64,000 bases of DNA, from assembly GCA_036244855.1 (NCBI GenBank), contig BQKZ01001795.1:1-64000 (forward strand). The letters are read 5' to 3'. The notes under the pieces are model-generated. The model was not told the DNA's origin and made no database searches. It worked only from the letters and a program-made list of their open reading frames with translations. The position numbers and the translations under genes are program-made. This DNA comes from Temnopleurus reevesii. Taxonomy: Eukaryota > Echinodermata > Echinoidea > Temnopleuroida > Temnopleuridae. Positions 1-64,000 of this stretch are shown piece after piece (position 1 is the stretch's first letter; each line of letters opens with the position of its first letter).

Positions 1-210
1 GTTAACGGTTAGTAAATAAGCAGGATAACTATGCAATATCATTAGTTTAGTAAGAGTAAAAATGTAACTTAACAACTATATGCAGTTAGTTCATGGTGAA
101 GATTCAGGTTTCCAATTTACCTACAATATAATAACCCATTCTGATGTCGGGAGTATATTTTGAGTACTAAACAGTAACTTAAATTGTATTTCATAAATAC
201 GTTTGTAGAA

Positions 211-322
211 CTATGCACCACTCTACGAAGGACTGGTGACACTTTCCTACCCTCAATTATAACTCCTGGTGCTTCATCACACCTGAGAAAGGGTCACCAG
301 TCACTCGTAGATTAGTGCATAG
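211..322. mobile_element. Foldback MITE-like element, family D copy 1
   Basis: Left arm ctatgcaccactctacga and ggactggtgac is inverted at the right end (gtcaccagtcactcgtag, gtgcatag). Two related copies occur at 26244-26390 and 44941-45108, which confirms a dispersed family. No coding capacity. Confidence 0.75.
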
Positions 323-3075
323 ATCTAAGAACATTTTTATCAAACAGAACCGGAATAAGTTCTTGTTTGAATAAAAAATGAAGTTCTAAAATATGAGAAA
401 TAGTAATTTAGAGGATTTAGAGCAGTGGAAATGATACTACTCATTTAAGGATGACAGAAATGAGACATTGAGATGTGGATTTCAAATGAAGTGAAAATGT
501 CTACTTCTATTTTGAGGCTTGTAGCTAATTTTGTGTTTCCTTATCATACTTCATGGATTATTAATGCTTAAAAGAGAAAATGATTTCAATGATATGTACA
601 TGTTGCAAAAAAATGCCGAAGACATGTACAATACTTAATCGCCAATTTGAAAATGTAAGGAATATTCATGAATTCACTTGAAAAACAAATGTAACGACAA
701 TTAATGGAGAGGAGCGTTGAAACACATGTTGCCTTTATGATGAAGTAGAAGGGACAATGTAAAAAGACTTTTGGAGACGTACAATGCAGCATGGATGTCT
801 ATTGCCAATTTGATGAAGTAGTAGGGATTATTCAAGACATGCATTGAAAAGGCATGATGCAAGTTGGAGTGAAAAGAACTACAATGATGTATGGATTAGA
901 GTTTTAGATGATCTTGAGAGCAGAGGGAAAAATTGTCTGTCTCATTTATCCTTCTCCGCATAGAAGGGCAGGCAGAAGGTCGCAAAATTGGCAACAAATG
1001 ACGGAGGAGTTGATCAATTTCCATAGTTACCTCTGACAATAATTTTTCTTGTGATGAGGGAATTGGTGCTTTGCGAGAGTGTATTAGGGTAAAGGGTTAC
1101 TGTGAGGAAGAAAAAGAATACCAGTTGTATACAGAGGATCTTATTAGAATTAGGATTTAAATGTAAAATTTTTATACCAATTTGTGTAGACAGAATTATT
1201 ATATGCTGACAACCAGTTGTTAAAATTAACCAAACCAATTATATATACAATATTCAACTTAAATACATATATTCAACCAACAATCTCAAGAAAATTTTAC
1301 CAAAAAAAAGACTACAGTTTTAGTACAAGAGGAGTGTTATGAGATTATGTTAGAAACCCATCAATAGTTTACAATAAATAAACCAAAACCTCTTTAATAT
1401 ATGTTAATTATTTTTGTTTGAGAAAAACTTCCCTAAAAAAAGGCTATCATTAGTGATTATTTTAAATAATCTTTTAATTATTTCACCAATAAATCAAGAT
1501 TTTAAAGAAAAAGTACTCTGTTTATTCTGTTTTTTCTAACCTCTCAGACTTCGTAGAAAAATGTAAAAGCTGATGACTTGAAAAGCTTAAAATTGAGGCC
1601 AATTGACATGAATACAAAGCAAGCTAAGCAATCATGCAGCAGCATAATTATTAAAATTATCATAACACTATCAAATTTATTTTATAAAAATATTTTGTTC
1701 AAACTGAAATATTAGATTACATGGAGCTGTCCTATTGATCTTAAATTTCATCTTGGATTGTGACTAACATATTACATTCAACGTTATCCCAAAGGCCTTA
1801 TTTATAGACTTATATTTACTAATAGTGTGTATACATTTTTAGTTATTATAAAATGAAGAAATTTATATATAATAGTCGTCATATGAAAGTGAAGTAGTAC
1901 TCCATAAAGTGTAGTAAAAAATGTCAAAATATGATGAGCTGAAGGACATGAATTTTAATACGTTTCATATTCAGTAGAATTATCACTTGTTAACAATAAC
2001 TATCAATGCTATACAGAAGTCATGCATTTATTGTTAGCCTATAACTTAAGAATTTTTCTTTTTTTTTTGATTATCTAAAAATTGTACAAGTTCTTGGTAT
2101 AAAAATGTTCTGCATATACATAATGCACGACAGAATTTACCATAATTTTTTTAAGATTATGCATTAAAAATGAAACTCACATTTGACCAACCAACCTTAA
2201 CAATTATCACGCCTTGAATTAAAAAATATACATATTTTATGCATGGATATTTCTAGAAATATTATTGCACTAACTATTAACAAACAAAAGTGCTCACATA
2301 GTAACACATAGTAACTTGATTAAAATCTTATGTCCATAGTACATTTCAATTTCAACAATGTGATGACTACTATATATTAAATATTGTGAATACCAATACA
2401 TCAAATATTAAGGGTGATGATTATATCCATACATACACAATACAAAATAATCACGATCATGATGGGTATGAAAATAAAGCTAGCTTGTGAAGCCATGTAT
2501 CAGAAAAGACAGCTAATACAACAGCACTAGCAAGAACTTTCATGAAATCTCAAGCAAAATAATAAGGGTTACATAGTGTTTTGGTACTGTACAACTTGAA
2601 CAAATTTGGGAAGACTGAAATGATTTTTAGGCATGCCTAATGACAATGACTTTTAACACTACCAAACGTATTGTAATTTCGCATAAAAAAGAAGAGTCTA
2701 CCCCTAGAAAATAACATTTTGCTAACAGGAGAAGAAAAATAAAAATAAATGGAATAAAACGAGTTTGAGGAAAATCAGATAACTAATAAGAAAATTATGA
2801 CATTTTTAATTAAATAATTGTTGCCAATTTGATGTAATAAGTGCACAACTAACCATATATTTTTTTTTTTACATTAATACAACAAAATATTACTTTGGGG
2901 ACATTTTGAGTTGTCCAATTTTTCCCAAATTGTTTTGGTTTAATTTTACTCTCCTGTTGAAAATTTAGAATTGTAGACTCTTCTTTTAAAAAGATTTTTC
3001 ATTAGTGTACTTAAATTCACTGAAGAGGCACACACATGCCTCTCAGGAAAGTATAGACTTACCACATTGATCTGT
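323..3075. other. AT-rich sequence, no gene recognised
   Basis: Searched on the minus strand for a transmembrane exon of the ADAM gene in phase 1; nothing convincing was seen. A gccaatttga motif recurs near 641, 804 and 2823 within loosely repetitive sequence. The remainder shows no domain-like reading frame. Confidence 0.5.
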
Positions 3076-3270
3076 TGTAGGTCCACAATGCTTTTCTTAA
3101 CGGGACGCAAAGATATGTTTTGGTATGGGGAGTTGGTAAGGTAATATGCTTCAAGAAGACTAATTGGGATGGTATGGAGTGGGGTTCCACAGGGAACGGT
3201 AATAGGTCCACTAATAATTTCCCAAACCGATTTCAGGATGAGCACTGAGGAAATAGGTTGGGACACCAAA
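3076..3270 (+). mobile_element. Fossil LINE reverse-transcriptase fragment
   Basis: Plus-strand reading gives SGVPQGTVIGPLII, the conserved SGVPQGxVLGPLLF block of non-LTR reverse transcriptases. About 90 bases upstream, in shifted frames, are FLTGRKD-like pieces that normally precede this block. Frameshifts and stops show it is dead. The minus-strand shadow of this fragment has exon-like splice sites but is not believed to be coding. Confidence 0.7.
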
Positions 3271-3899
3271 ATAAACTAAACTGAAAATGAAATTGAAACT
3301 TTTCCTCTAAAAGGTGTTAGTGTTTGTAAGGAAATTTGCTTGTGCACTAATTGCTGATAGCTCTTTCCCATGTTTTTTTCCTGACGAGAACAGAAAAAAG
3401 AATTGGTTCAGAATTTTAGGGTTAGGATAATGTCCCCCCCCCAAAAAAAACAAAAAAATATATATATTTTGAAAATATTTTGAAAACTTCAAATGAATGA
3501 GTATAAACATTTGCCAATTAACTGATCTTGATAATAAATTGCACTGAATGGCTAACTAAGAAAGAATTTTGAAGCCGATGCCTTTGGCGTGATGCAACAT
3601 TAAAGAGAGGATTTCCCAAAGTGCAGAAGTTACTGGGATAAATGACATTAAAGGGACCAGGGGAGGGGGGGGTATGCAGTGGTAAAATGCTCAATTGGAT
3701 TTAGTCTAAAAATGTCCAATATGGTGCGGGAGATCATTATTTTCTTTTTTGGGGGGTACAAGCCACTATGGAGAAGTCTTGAGAGAGGTTGAGGCTAGAA
3801 TGAGGAATCAATTCCTAGCAGAGGTATTTTTCTTGAAATAGCATTAGAAAGGGGAAAGTATCAACTGCTGAAAACATATAACCATGTCAAAGGAAATCA

Positions 3900-56527
<52,628 letters not shown>

Positions 56528-57394
56528 CTGGAAAGAAAAAAAAGAAAAGACGGTAAAATGACATGAAAGAATAATGAAGATGGAACAATCAGACACATGG
56601 GGGATGTGACAATGGTGAAACACGTTCCTGCACAGGTTGGGCAGCCATAGTGTACATGTATCACCAGAAATACCAGAAAAATGAAAGGTTTGACATGATC
56701 CATAATCGCATCCTCAATCAGTCCTTTTTATTAAGATCTTGCTTGTATCATGTCATTTATTCAATAAACAGTGTACCATGTAATATCAAAAACCCTGACT
56801 TATTTCTCTCACTCAAATTACAGCAACCTAAGAGAGCAAAGCAGAAGACAAGACAGCATTTTTCTCTTATATACATATAATTCCACTGAAGTGAAATTTG
56901 CTGACACAGAAAAAATCATGTGGGACCATTCTAAAAAAAAAGAAACGGTCAAAACGAAATCCCTTTTCTGACTTTTAAACTTTTTAACAATCGTATCTTT
57001 AATCAAATCGACACTGATGTCTTTAATTTCAGCATAAAATTTCAGTTCACTCCATTAATTCTTTTATTGAATGTTTCTTAAAATGATGGAGGTAAGCTTA
57101 TCCATCATGGAACATGATTCCGTAGACTCTGATTTAATCCTGCTCGATGGCGACAAGCTCAGAGAACGGAGATCAAGATAAGATGGCATCTTCTTGCATG
57201 TCTCCACTGCTTTAAGGTACAATCTACGATTGAATAACTCAAGAGACCAAGCCATAGAATCTGTCACACTATAGCTAAGCATTCAGATCTTTGTGATTGC
57301 CAGGACCTTTTCCAAAATCTTCCTTCTATTTTGCACAAAACAATTTCATTTGCTGTTTGAATAGTCATATCATTATAAAAAAAAAAATATGTAA
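56528..57394. other. Upstream of exon 1 (intron), no first exon recognised
   Basis: Scanned on the minus strand for an ATG-plus-hydrophobic exon ending in phase 1; none seen. Plain intron-like sequence. Confidence 0.5.
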
Positions 57395-57527
57395 GGCCCC
57401 GGTCACGTAGAGGCCCGGGCCAAGGCAACACGATTCAATACGACTCTTTGTGAATTCACAGTAAACTGCCTCAGAACAAAGAGTCATGTTGAACCGTGTT
57501 GCATCTGGGCCGTATGTGACCGGGGCT
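57395..57527. mobile_element. PIF/Harbinger-like MITE, family A copy 4
   Basis: ggccccggtcacgtagag and its complement at the right end, flanked by TAA on both sides (57392-57394 and 57528-57530). 133 bases. The inner arms keep gcaacacgattca-atacgactctttg paired with its complement. Confidence 0.85.
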
Positions 57528-58871
57528 TAACCAAAGTGATGAACTTAAAATGTTCTATTTCACCATTGATCATTGAATTTTTATTTACATATATGTATGC
57601 CATTTATATTTCATGGACATAAAAAAAACTTAAAACATAATTTAACTTTTTAGCAGTAAAGTTTTCCACTTTGTAATTTGACTGTACAGTTTCTCAACAA
57701 TCTGGCTAATTTTTATAAATTATATATTTTTTTTAATATTAAGATAATCCGATACTATATACCTGAGTGAATGCAAATCTTTCAAAAGCATTCTCTTTTC
57801 TTTGACTCTTTCAGCATTTTCATTTCAACCATTGAGCATGTACAGTACATATCCAAGCTAAACTGTCATTTCTGATAGAAAATCTTCATATCAAATCTTC
57901 CTATCAAGTAGAAATAATACACACAGAATATTTCCAAGAAATTTTCCTAATTGACAACCACACTGTAGTCAATATGCTGAATCTCAAACTAATATATTTT
58001 CAATTTAACCATACTGATTTCAGAAATCAACCCATGCTCTCCAGTTTGTGAACCCAATCAATTGATCAAACCTTCCAGCTCTCCTCGAAAACACTTGCGA
58101 AAACACTTGACATTTCTTCTAAGATCGTAGTTCATTTCCGATCGAAGCGCCAATGTACGAACTGAAAATTTTCAACCTCTAATATTTTACTTCGTAATAT
58201 CAACATGTAGTGACACTCAACCAGCCTAAAATAGTTGCTTTGCTTTTTGTGCAAAATGGAAAGCTATATTCATAGCAAGGTTGATAAAATTAGAAGAGTC
58301 CCAAATAAACTTTTGCTTTGATTGTGGAGAATATTAAGAAGAATTGCAGTGAGATTGTATAAGATTTTAATTAAATAACTTGTTAAAATGGATTATGAAA
58401 TGAAATGAAATGTGATCATAATTAATATAACTATTCCCAATTATAATCAACTAAATAAAATAGTGGATCGTTACTTTTAAATCACTACAGTTTTCCTTTT
58501 ATTATTCTTATTTCAAGAGCAAGATGATGAAAGTAAATTTTCACAAGCCAAATGTCGCTTCCACTCTAAAAGGTGTTGTTTAACTTTATCACATGAACTA
58601 TTAACGTAGAGTACTTGAAAAGACCATCGAATTGGAAAATAAAAGATTAGAAATGACCTTACATTAATTACACTGCACAATATGACTTGTCTTGACAAGT
58701 GAAACCTAATTGAGTGATCATGTAAAACTGGTTAAAAAGTAACAATTTAATTCACCACTTGTTTATCCACTCTAGCCAAAATAGGAAGCAGCATACCCCC
58801 ACAATTTTTCAGTTCATACTTGCAAGCCTAAGGAGTGTATAAAAAATATTTTCCATAGTGCCCCCCCCCCC

Positions 58872-59163
58872 CGATACATAATAATAATAATAATGAACGG
58901 CTTTTATATAGCGCTTATCAACTCTTTATGAGGAATTCTCTAAGCGCTCTACAATTGCAGCATTATTACCCTGTCTTTAGCCCTGCAGCCACTTCATTAG
59001 CGCATTTGGCGTTTCAAGGAATAAATATTCCTCACCTGGGTTGAGTGCAGCACCATGTGGATGAATTTCTTGCAGAAGGAAATTAACGCCATGGGTGGGA
59101 CTCGAACCTACGACCCTCTGGTTGAAAGGCAAGAGTCATGACCACTACACCACAGCGCCTCCA
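58872..59163 (-). repeat. tRNA-derived SINE (best-preserved copy) with (TAA)n tail
   Basis: On the minus strand it starts ggaggcgctgtggtgtagtg (A box tggtgtagtgg), has B box aggttcgagtcc about 45 bases later, then a 200-base body and ends in (TTA)n. The Pol III promoter boxes are close to tRNA consensus, so this copy could still be transcribed; whether it is mobile cannot be judged. 58861-58872 is a poly-C run next to the tail. Confidence 0.85.
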
Positions 59164-62100
59164 CCCACCTTTTAAACCATTCCCCACACCGTGACTATAC
59201 CATGTTCTATAGATTGTAAGTCTGTGCATTCATGGAGTACTGTACTTTACGTACTTGCATGACACAATCCTTGAAGATGGTTAGAGTACAAACATTTTAT
59301 TTTCAAACAAACAAGGATTTCTCCTTGGTACAAATAGCAGCTTAAATGTTTTTAAGTAACATAATGGCTCTCAAGATTGTTACACAATGATTATGGCATT
59401 ATTCCAAGACTGTAACAATTGGAACAAGGTAAATGGGATTGTTTGGTGAAGTAAACAACCATCATTATTCTTTTATCTTCCCAGAATCCATGTCACTCAG
59501 GATTTTTTATTTGGAAATGAGGACAACAAATTAGCGGTTTTGTGGGTTTTCCATTTTCAAGATATAACACCTGTACAAGTATGTTTTAGAAATGGAGTAC
59601 AGTTGTACATGTCAATTATTAGTAGCAACTTGCAAAGTTTTGGAAAAATTATGATTTGCACCTGGACAAACTTTAACTTGCTAAATGTAGGTCTTCTTCA
59701 AAATTTCATTCATAGGTGAAATTGTCGGTTGTGCACTTCTCGTTAAAAAGTACTTTAACCCAAAAGCAAAAAAATTCATTAACAAAAGAAAAAGGGACTA
59801 TGTTTTGTGGCATATGAGATGTATTTGTTGGGCTATTAATTTTTACTTTGTTTGTGCAACACTTGCTAAACTCTGCAAATTTATAACATGTGTACAATAC
59901 AGAGTAAGTATTTTTTTATCATGATTTATTAAAACTACAGAAATCATTTAATGTAATCAAGGTATTCTTTTTCATGATATCCAAATATAACATTTAAGAA
60001 ATTTGAATGGAATTGTTTCATTGACGAAAATGTTTTGACATTCAGTTAAAAATAAATCATCAACCTTTTTTTTATTTTTAAAATCAAATACTTAAAAGTA
60101 ATCATCAAGATTTGAATGCTGAAATAACTTGAATGCAAAAGAAATATTCATCATTATAATTTACTGTTACATCTAAATTGCACATGGGGTAGTAATAAAA
60201 TTTTGAATGGTGCGAAAGATACCTTTATGTACCCCAAGTACACAGGGGAGAAGTAATACAACACATCGTTGAAATGAGTCATTGGCAGCAGGCGATTCGG
60301 TCATGATACAGAACATTTCATGTTAGTCACGAATCTAGTCCCTCCATCAAACCATTCCCAACTGAATCATTCCACTTTGGCTAAAATTACAAGGACAAAT
60401 AGAAAAACTCTACCAAGGTGATATCGCTAAACCTCCTACGTCTACTTTGGAAGGCACCGTTGTGCTGCAGCCATAATTTCAATTCTGCTCCGGCATTTTA
60501 CTCTTAATATTTACCTCCAAATAAATTATACGTTGGTTTTGATTTATTATGTTATGTTTCTAAACAAAATACCATAGTTCTCAGACATTTATTTCGAATT
60601 TTTATGTGATTTTGATCTTAATATATAAATGGATGTAGACGCATGACGATTTTATAAATAATTTATGAATTTAAGGAATATGGATATCATTTGTAAAGTA
60701 ACCTGCAATATTATTATCTTTCAAAGAAATGGTATCGGTGAGTGCTATCACTAATACAGTGATAAAATATTAATGACCAAATGATATTTCGTTTCCTGGA
60801 AAGTTTGATGGTGGTCTACATGTACATCAATAATGAAATATGGTCAATCAATATCATATAGTATTCTCATGAAAATATTATTTCATGAAGACGTACATGT
60901 ATTATACAAGTACATGTACTGTACATGTACATGGTACAGGGAAGTTGAGCAGAACGCTGTATTTGTAAGGGAAATGATGACAAATTTTTAGGAAGTATTC
61001 AACATATTCGTCTCTTGAATGAATGCCAGAAAATATATGGAAATAACTTGGAATGCGGGTATAATATTCAAAGTCAAGGATATGACACAGTTATCCACTA
61101 AAATCTATATCAAGGAATATATCCGTACCTCTTGGATTTTTATATTCTGTGTGTTTTTACCCAAGGCTGTGTATTTGAGTCCGTAAAATCAATGAAATTA
61201 ATCAAATCTCATTTTGTAATTTGAGGTTCTTATATTGACAAATGCTTTTTCATACACGATCTGCTTTTTGTAATGAAATATGAATTAAGGTGGTCGGTCT
61301 GAGGAGGACAATCTCTTCTTCCTTTTTTTTTACTTCACGTTATGAGGTTGTCCTTTGCTCTAAAATGGGTGGAACAATTCTGAAGAAAGAAAAAAAAGAA
61401 AATGAAAACCTCCCAAATCTGAACTACGACGAATAAGACAAATCCCAACTGATCTCGAAAAGGTCAGTGAATTTGAATCTAGACAGCAACTTCACAGTTT
61501 TATTTACAAAAGAGAGAATCAGAAGAAAGAAATAATTCAAGAAAATCATGAAGAATGCCCTTAGAACCTTTCACCAAATGTTATGACTCAGTTTTTTTTT
61601 CAGTGTTAACCAATCAGATTCATGTATTTCACTGGCTTTTAACTTAACTTTATAGGTCATAGCCTTTTAAAGAAACACCCCCTGATCTCTCAAGTCTCTG
61701 CGCTCAATTTCATAGATTTCTCCATAGAATTCCTCAACCTCGATTCACCTCTTTCTTGGTTCTCCTCCACTCATCACGGTTGCCATGGGGAATTACTTAT
61801 TTCTCGCTTTTCTTAGTAAATTCCAGGATAGATGATAGATGTAAATAATATTTGTTATCACGTTCCATTTGAGATGGGTTGAAGATTTCTCTGAGGATCC
61901 ATACTTCAGAAACAATATCTCCATGAACTATCAATAACCCACGAAAAACACGACTCAAAATTAATTTGCTATTCAAATCTTTCCTCTCAACAGTACGCCT
62001 CTTTAATATCTTATAAAGGATTTTTTCATACTCGCTTCCGATGTGCCAAAGAATATTGGAATTACAGCCTGCATTTGTTTGCGCAGAGAAAAATGACTTT

Positions 62101-62611
62101 GGATTTGCTTAGGGGTGGTTTTATTGTTAGCTCATGCATTATTGAGAAGCAGTGTTCCTCTACAATATGGGTGAATATGAAATTATTTTATAAGTGTACA
62201 TTGTAAATGTGTTTTTTTCCCAATTTTGAATTTTTACTTTAAAAACCCAATACATATGTTCATACTGTTACATGTATAATCCGCTCAGACTGTAGTAAAT
62301 TTCTCTGCAATAGTATATTTGAAATTATTTTCTTTTTATTCATAAACAAATTATTCATCTATTTGAACGAAAATATTAAATGATCCTGGCCACATTATAA
62401 ACATACAAGTATATACATGTAGAGTATTGTACAAATGGACATTTTCTTTTCAAAATACAAAACCAGCCACTTTATTTCATTACAAATCCAAGACTCTCAT
62501 TGAAATCCTGTCTTGGTGACAACCGCAATCTCATCCTATCAAACCTTTCCCTCCCATGTTAACCACCGATTTGTTGCGCTGGCCTTTAGGGCAGTTGATC
62601 GTGATATTCAC
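59164..62611. other. Right-hand intergenic or intronic stretch, nothing recognised
   Basis: AT-rich. A small palindromic acatgtac-rich patch lies near 60890-60935. No signal-peptide exon for the ADAM gene was found. Confidence 0.45.
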
Positions 62612-63380
62612 GGCGTTCACACTTCCCCTGGTCAATCTCGCGGTGACCTTGAGATAGATAAGAGATTCTTATCTGCCCCATGGTCGACAGTTCACACACA
62701 AGGAAGCAAAAATCCCAGTACTTTTTGCAATTTTGACATGCATTGGGTCAATTGCCAGCGGGGGAGGGGGGGGGGTTAATAATGCAGACCGATCCCCAGC
62801 AAAAACATTTCCAGCGAATGTTCACACACAGACTGAGCCAGGGGTTGTGTGAACACGCTGTCTGTCACTACATCGCTCCTTTTCCTCTGTTCACACATAT
62901 CAAGGCTCAATTTGTGAAGAAAAAAAAAACACTCACAAATATCTCCCACAGTGAGATGCAAATACCACAAATATAATGTCCTGGGTTTTTGGGCTTGTGA
63001 ATGGCCTTGATTAGTTATTCCCCAACAACATTGTAAATTACAGATGTTTTTACGTTAACCCAATACAAAAAGGGTCCTACGTGTTACAAGTTTTAAACTT
63101 TTTAGTAGTCACCCTTTTTCTATTGTCATCAAAATGTAAACGATTAATTGAACATGTTTTTACATTGTAAATACTATAATTGCATTTGATTTTTTTATGA
63201 ATGATAATGGAAATAAAGTCAAACTGAACTGAACTGAACTGAACTCTCCAAACCGCAAAATCTCCCGTTCCCCGGGAGAAAGTTCCTTTGTGTGTGAACG
63301 GTCAACTATGGGAGAGATAAGAATCCCTTATCTATCTCCCGGCTGACGTAAGATTCACCTGGGGAATGTGTGAACACCAT
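62612..63380. mobile_element. Foldback DNA element with nested LINE tail
   Basis: Left arm ggcgttcacacttcccctgg, gagatagataagagattctt, cgacagttcacacacaagga is inverted at the right end (tccccaggtgaatctt and gagatagataagggattctt when read on the minus strand). A further gttcacacaca / tgtgtgaacacg pair lies inside. Bases about 63000-63243 end in aataaagtcaaactgaactg and tandem ctgaa copies, like a LINE 3' end, apparently inserted in the element. Confidence 0.75.
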
Positions 63381-63699
63381 ACTGCCTTATAAAACTCAGA
63401 TGGATGCAAACATGTTCGGTCCAAAAAGCACATTACAAGCTATTAACATTGATCAATACTTGTCTCCCCTTACAAAAAAACACTTGGGAGGGACTTAGGG
63501 ATGTGTCTCCTTGCTTGCATTCATGTATCGATAAATCTGTCTTCTCTCTTTTGAAGAGGTACAGGTTAGAGGAATCAAGAGAAAGAGGTGTTTGTAATTG
63601 TATATCCAACCGCATTTTTGCCGCAAAAGTGATTGGAAAACTTTTTTAAATGGTATTGATTCTTTTAGAAAAATTTAGAGCAGTGCTCACAAAGTATGA

Positions 63700-63792
63700 A
63701 TTCCTCGACGAAGTAAATTAACATCGCATCTTGCAATTGAACCAATGACCCTCTCATTGGAAAAAAGTGAGAACCACCACGCCTAAACGGTG
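63700..63792 (-). repeat. Worn SINE head
   Basis: Reads on the minus strand gtggtggttctcac (A-box-like) and gggtcattggttcaattgc (B-box-like), followed by a fragment of the family body. Confidence 0.5.
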
Positions 63793-64000
63793 CTGATAAG
63801 AACACTTTAACGGATATGGTGCTCTTTATACATATTTCAGGTGTAATCCCAAAATGCAGATTCCAAACCAGTACAACACCATTAATTTCACCATACACAC
63901 AAATGTAAGAACAAAGCAAGAATGATCCCAGTATTGATAAGGGCAATAACACTTAAGATGTTCAGTGTTAACAAACCAATCATCAATTACATCCTTCAAA

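Noticed and set aside
2451..2555. Hydrophobic minus-strand peptide (MKVLASAVVLAVFSDTWL) as possible membrane or signal exon
   Set aside because: No acceptor or donor in the needed phase; short hydrophobic frames of this kind are expected by chance.
3063..3244. Candidate ADAM exon 18 with fitting phase and splice sites
   Set aside because: The opposite strand encodes a recognisable reverse-transcriptase motif, and the minus-strand peptide has no membrane helix or family similarity.
60890..60935. Palindromic acatgtac-rich patch as a regulatory site
   Set aside because: Short acatgta motifs occur throughout this AT-rich window, so there is no basis for a specific function.
63882..63952. Signal-peptide-like minus-strand peptide (LLPLSILGSFLLCSYICVYG) whose end would join exon 1 in phase
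   Set aside because: The frame starts with GTG directly after a stop, so there is no ATG, and the donor (g|gtgaaa) is weak.

Overview
This is a gene-poor, AT-rich, repeat-dense eukaryotic window. Long introns, degenerate tRNA-derived SINEs, fossil LINE pieces and many foldback DNA elements suggest a marine deuterostome invertebrate; an echinoderm such as a sea urchin is my best guess, but that is inference. No prokaryotic features are present.

One protein-coding gene is supported. It lies on the minus strand and encodes an ADAM-family membrane-type metalloprotease-disintegrin of the ADAM9/12/19-like group. Seventeen exons (3917-56527, about 2,028 coding bases, about 675 residues) join in phase with consensus GT/AG sites. 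In order they encode the prodomain, a furin-type site (RTRR), the reprolysin catalytic domain with [12 protein letters not shown] and Met-turn CVM, the disintegrin domain, the cysteine-rich domain and an EGF-like domain. The signal-peptide exon (expected right of 56.5 kb) and the transmembrane/cytoplasmic exons (expected left of 3.9 kb) were not found and probably lie outside the window.

Layout from left to right: 1-3.9 kb, mostly unrecognised AT-rich sequence with a foldback element and a fossil reverse-transcriptase fragment. 3.9-12.8 kb, exons 17 to 7, with several decayed partial copies ('echoes') of exons 12, 10 and 9 in the introns, plus nested foldback elements. 13-17.2 kb, complex tandem repeats, duplicated across a single-N join. 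20.3-38.9 kb, exons 6 to 2, with a Helitron-like element, several MITE-like elements and an echo of exon 3. 38.9-56.4 kb, a 17.5-kb intron with an 850-base gap. 56.4 kb, the first visible exon. 56.5-64 kb, repeats only.

The most interesting points are: (1) partial exon echoes next to at least four exons, including six copies of the segment encoding the disintegrin loop; (2) the echo of the zinc-site exon differs from its parent only by four synonymous changes although flanking intron sequence has diverged heavily; (3) the expected prodomain cysteine-switch residue is Trp; (4) a 3-bp-TSD (TWA) PIF/Harbinger-like MITE family with four copies in or beside this gene, one nested in an older element; (5) a Helitron-like insertion with an apparent empty site in a duplicated, possibly allelic, neighbour. 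Several single-N positions coincide with local duplications and look like unmerged haplotype joins.
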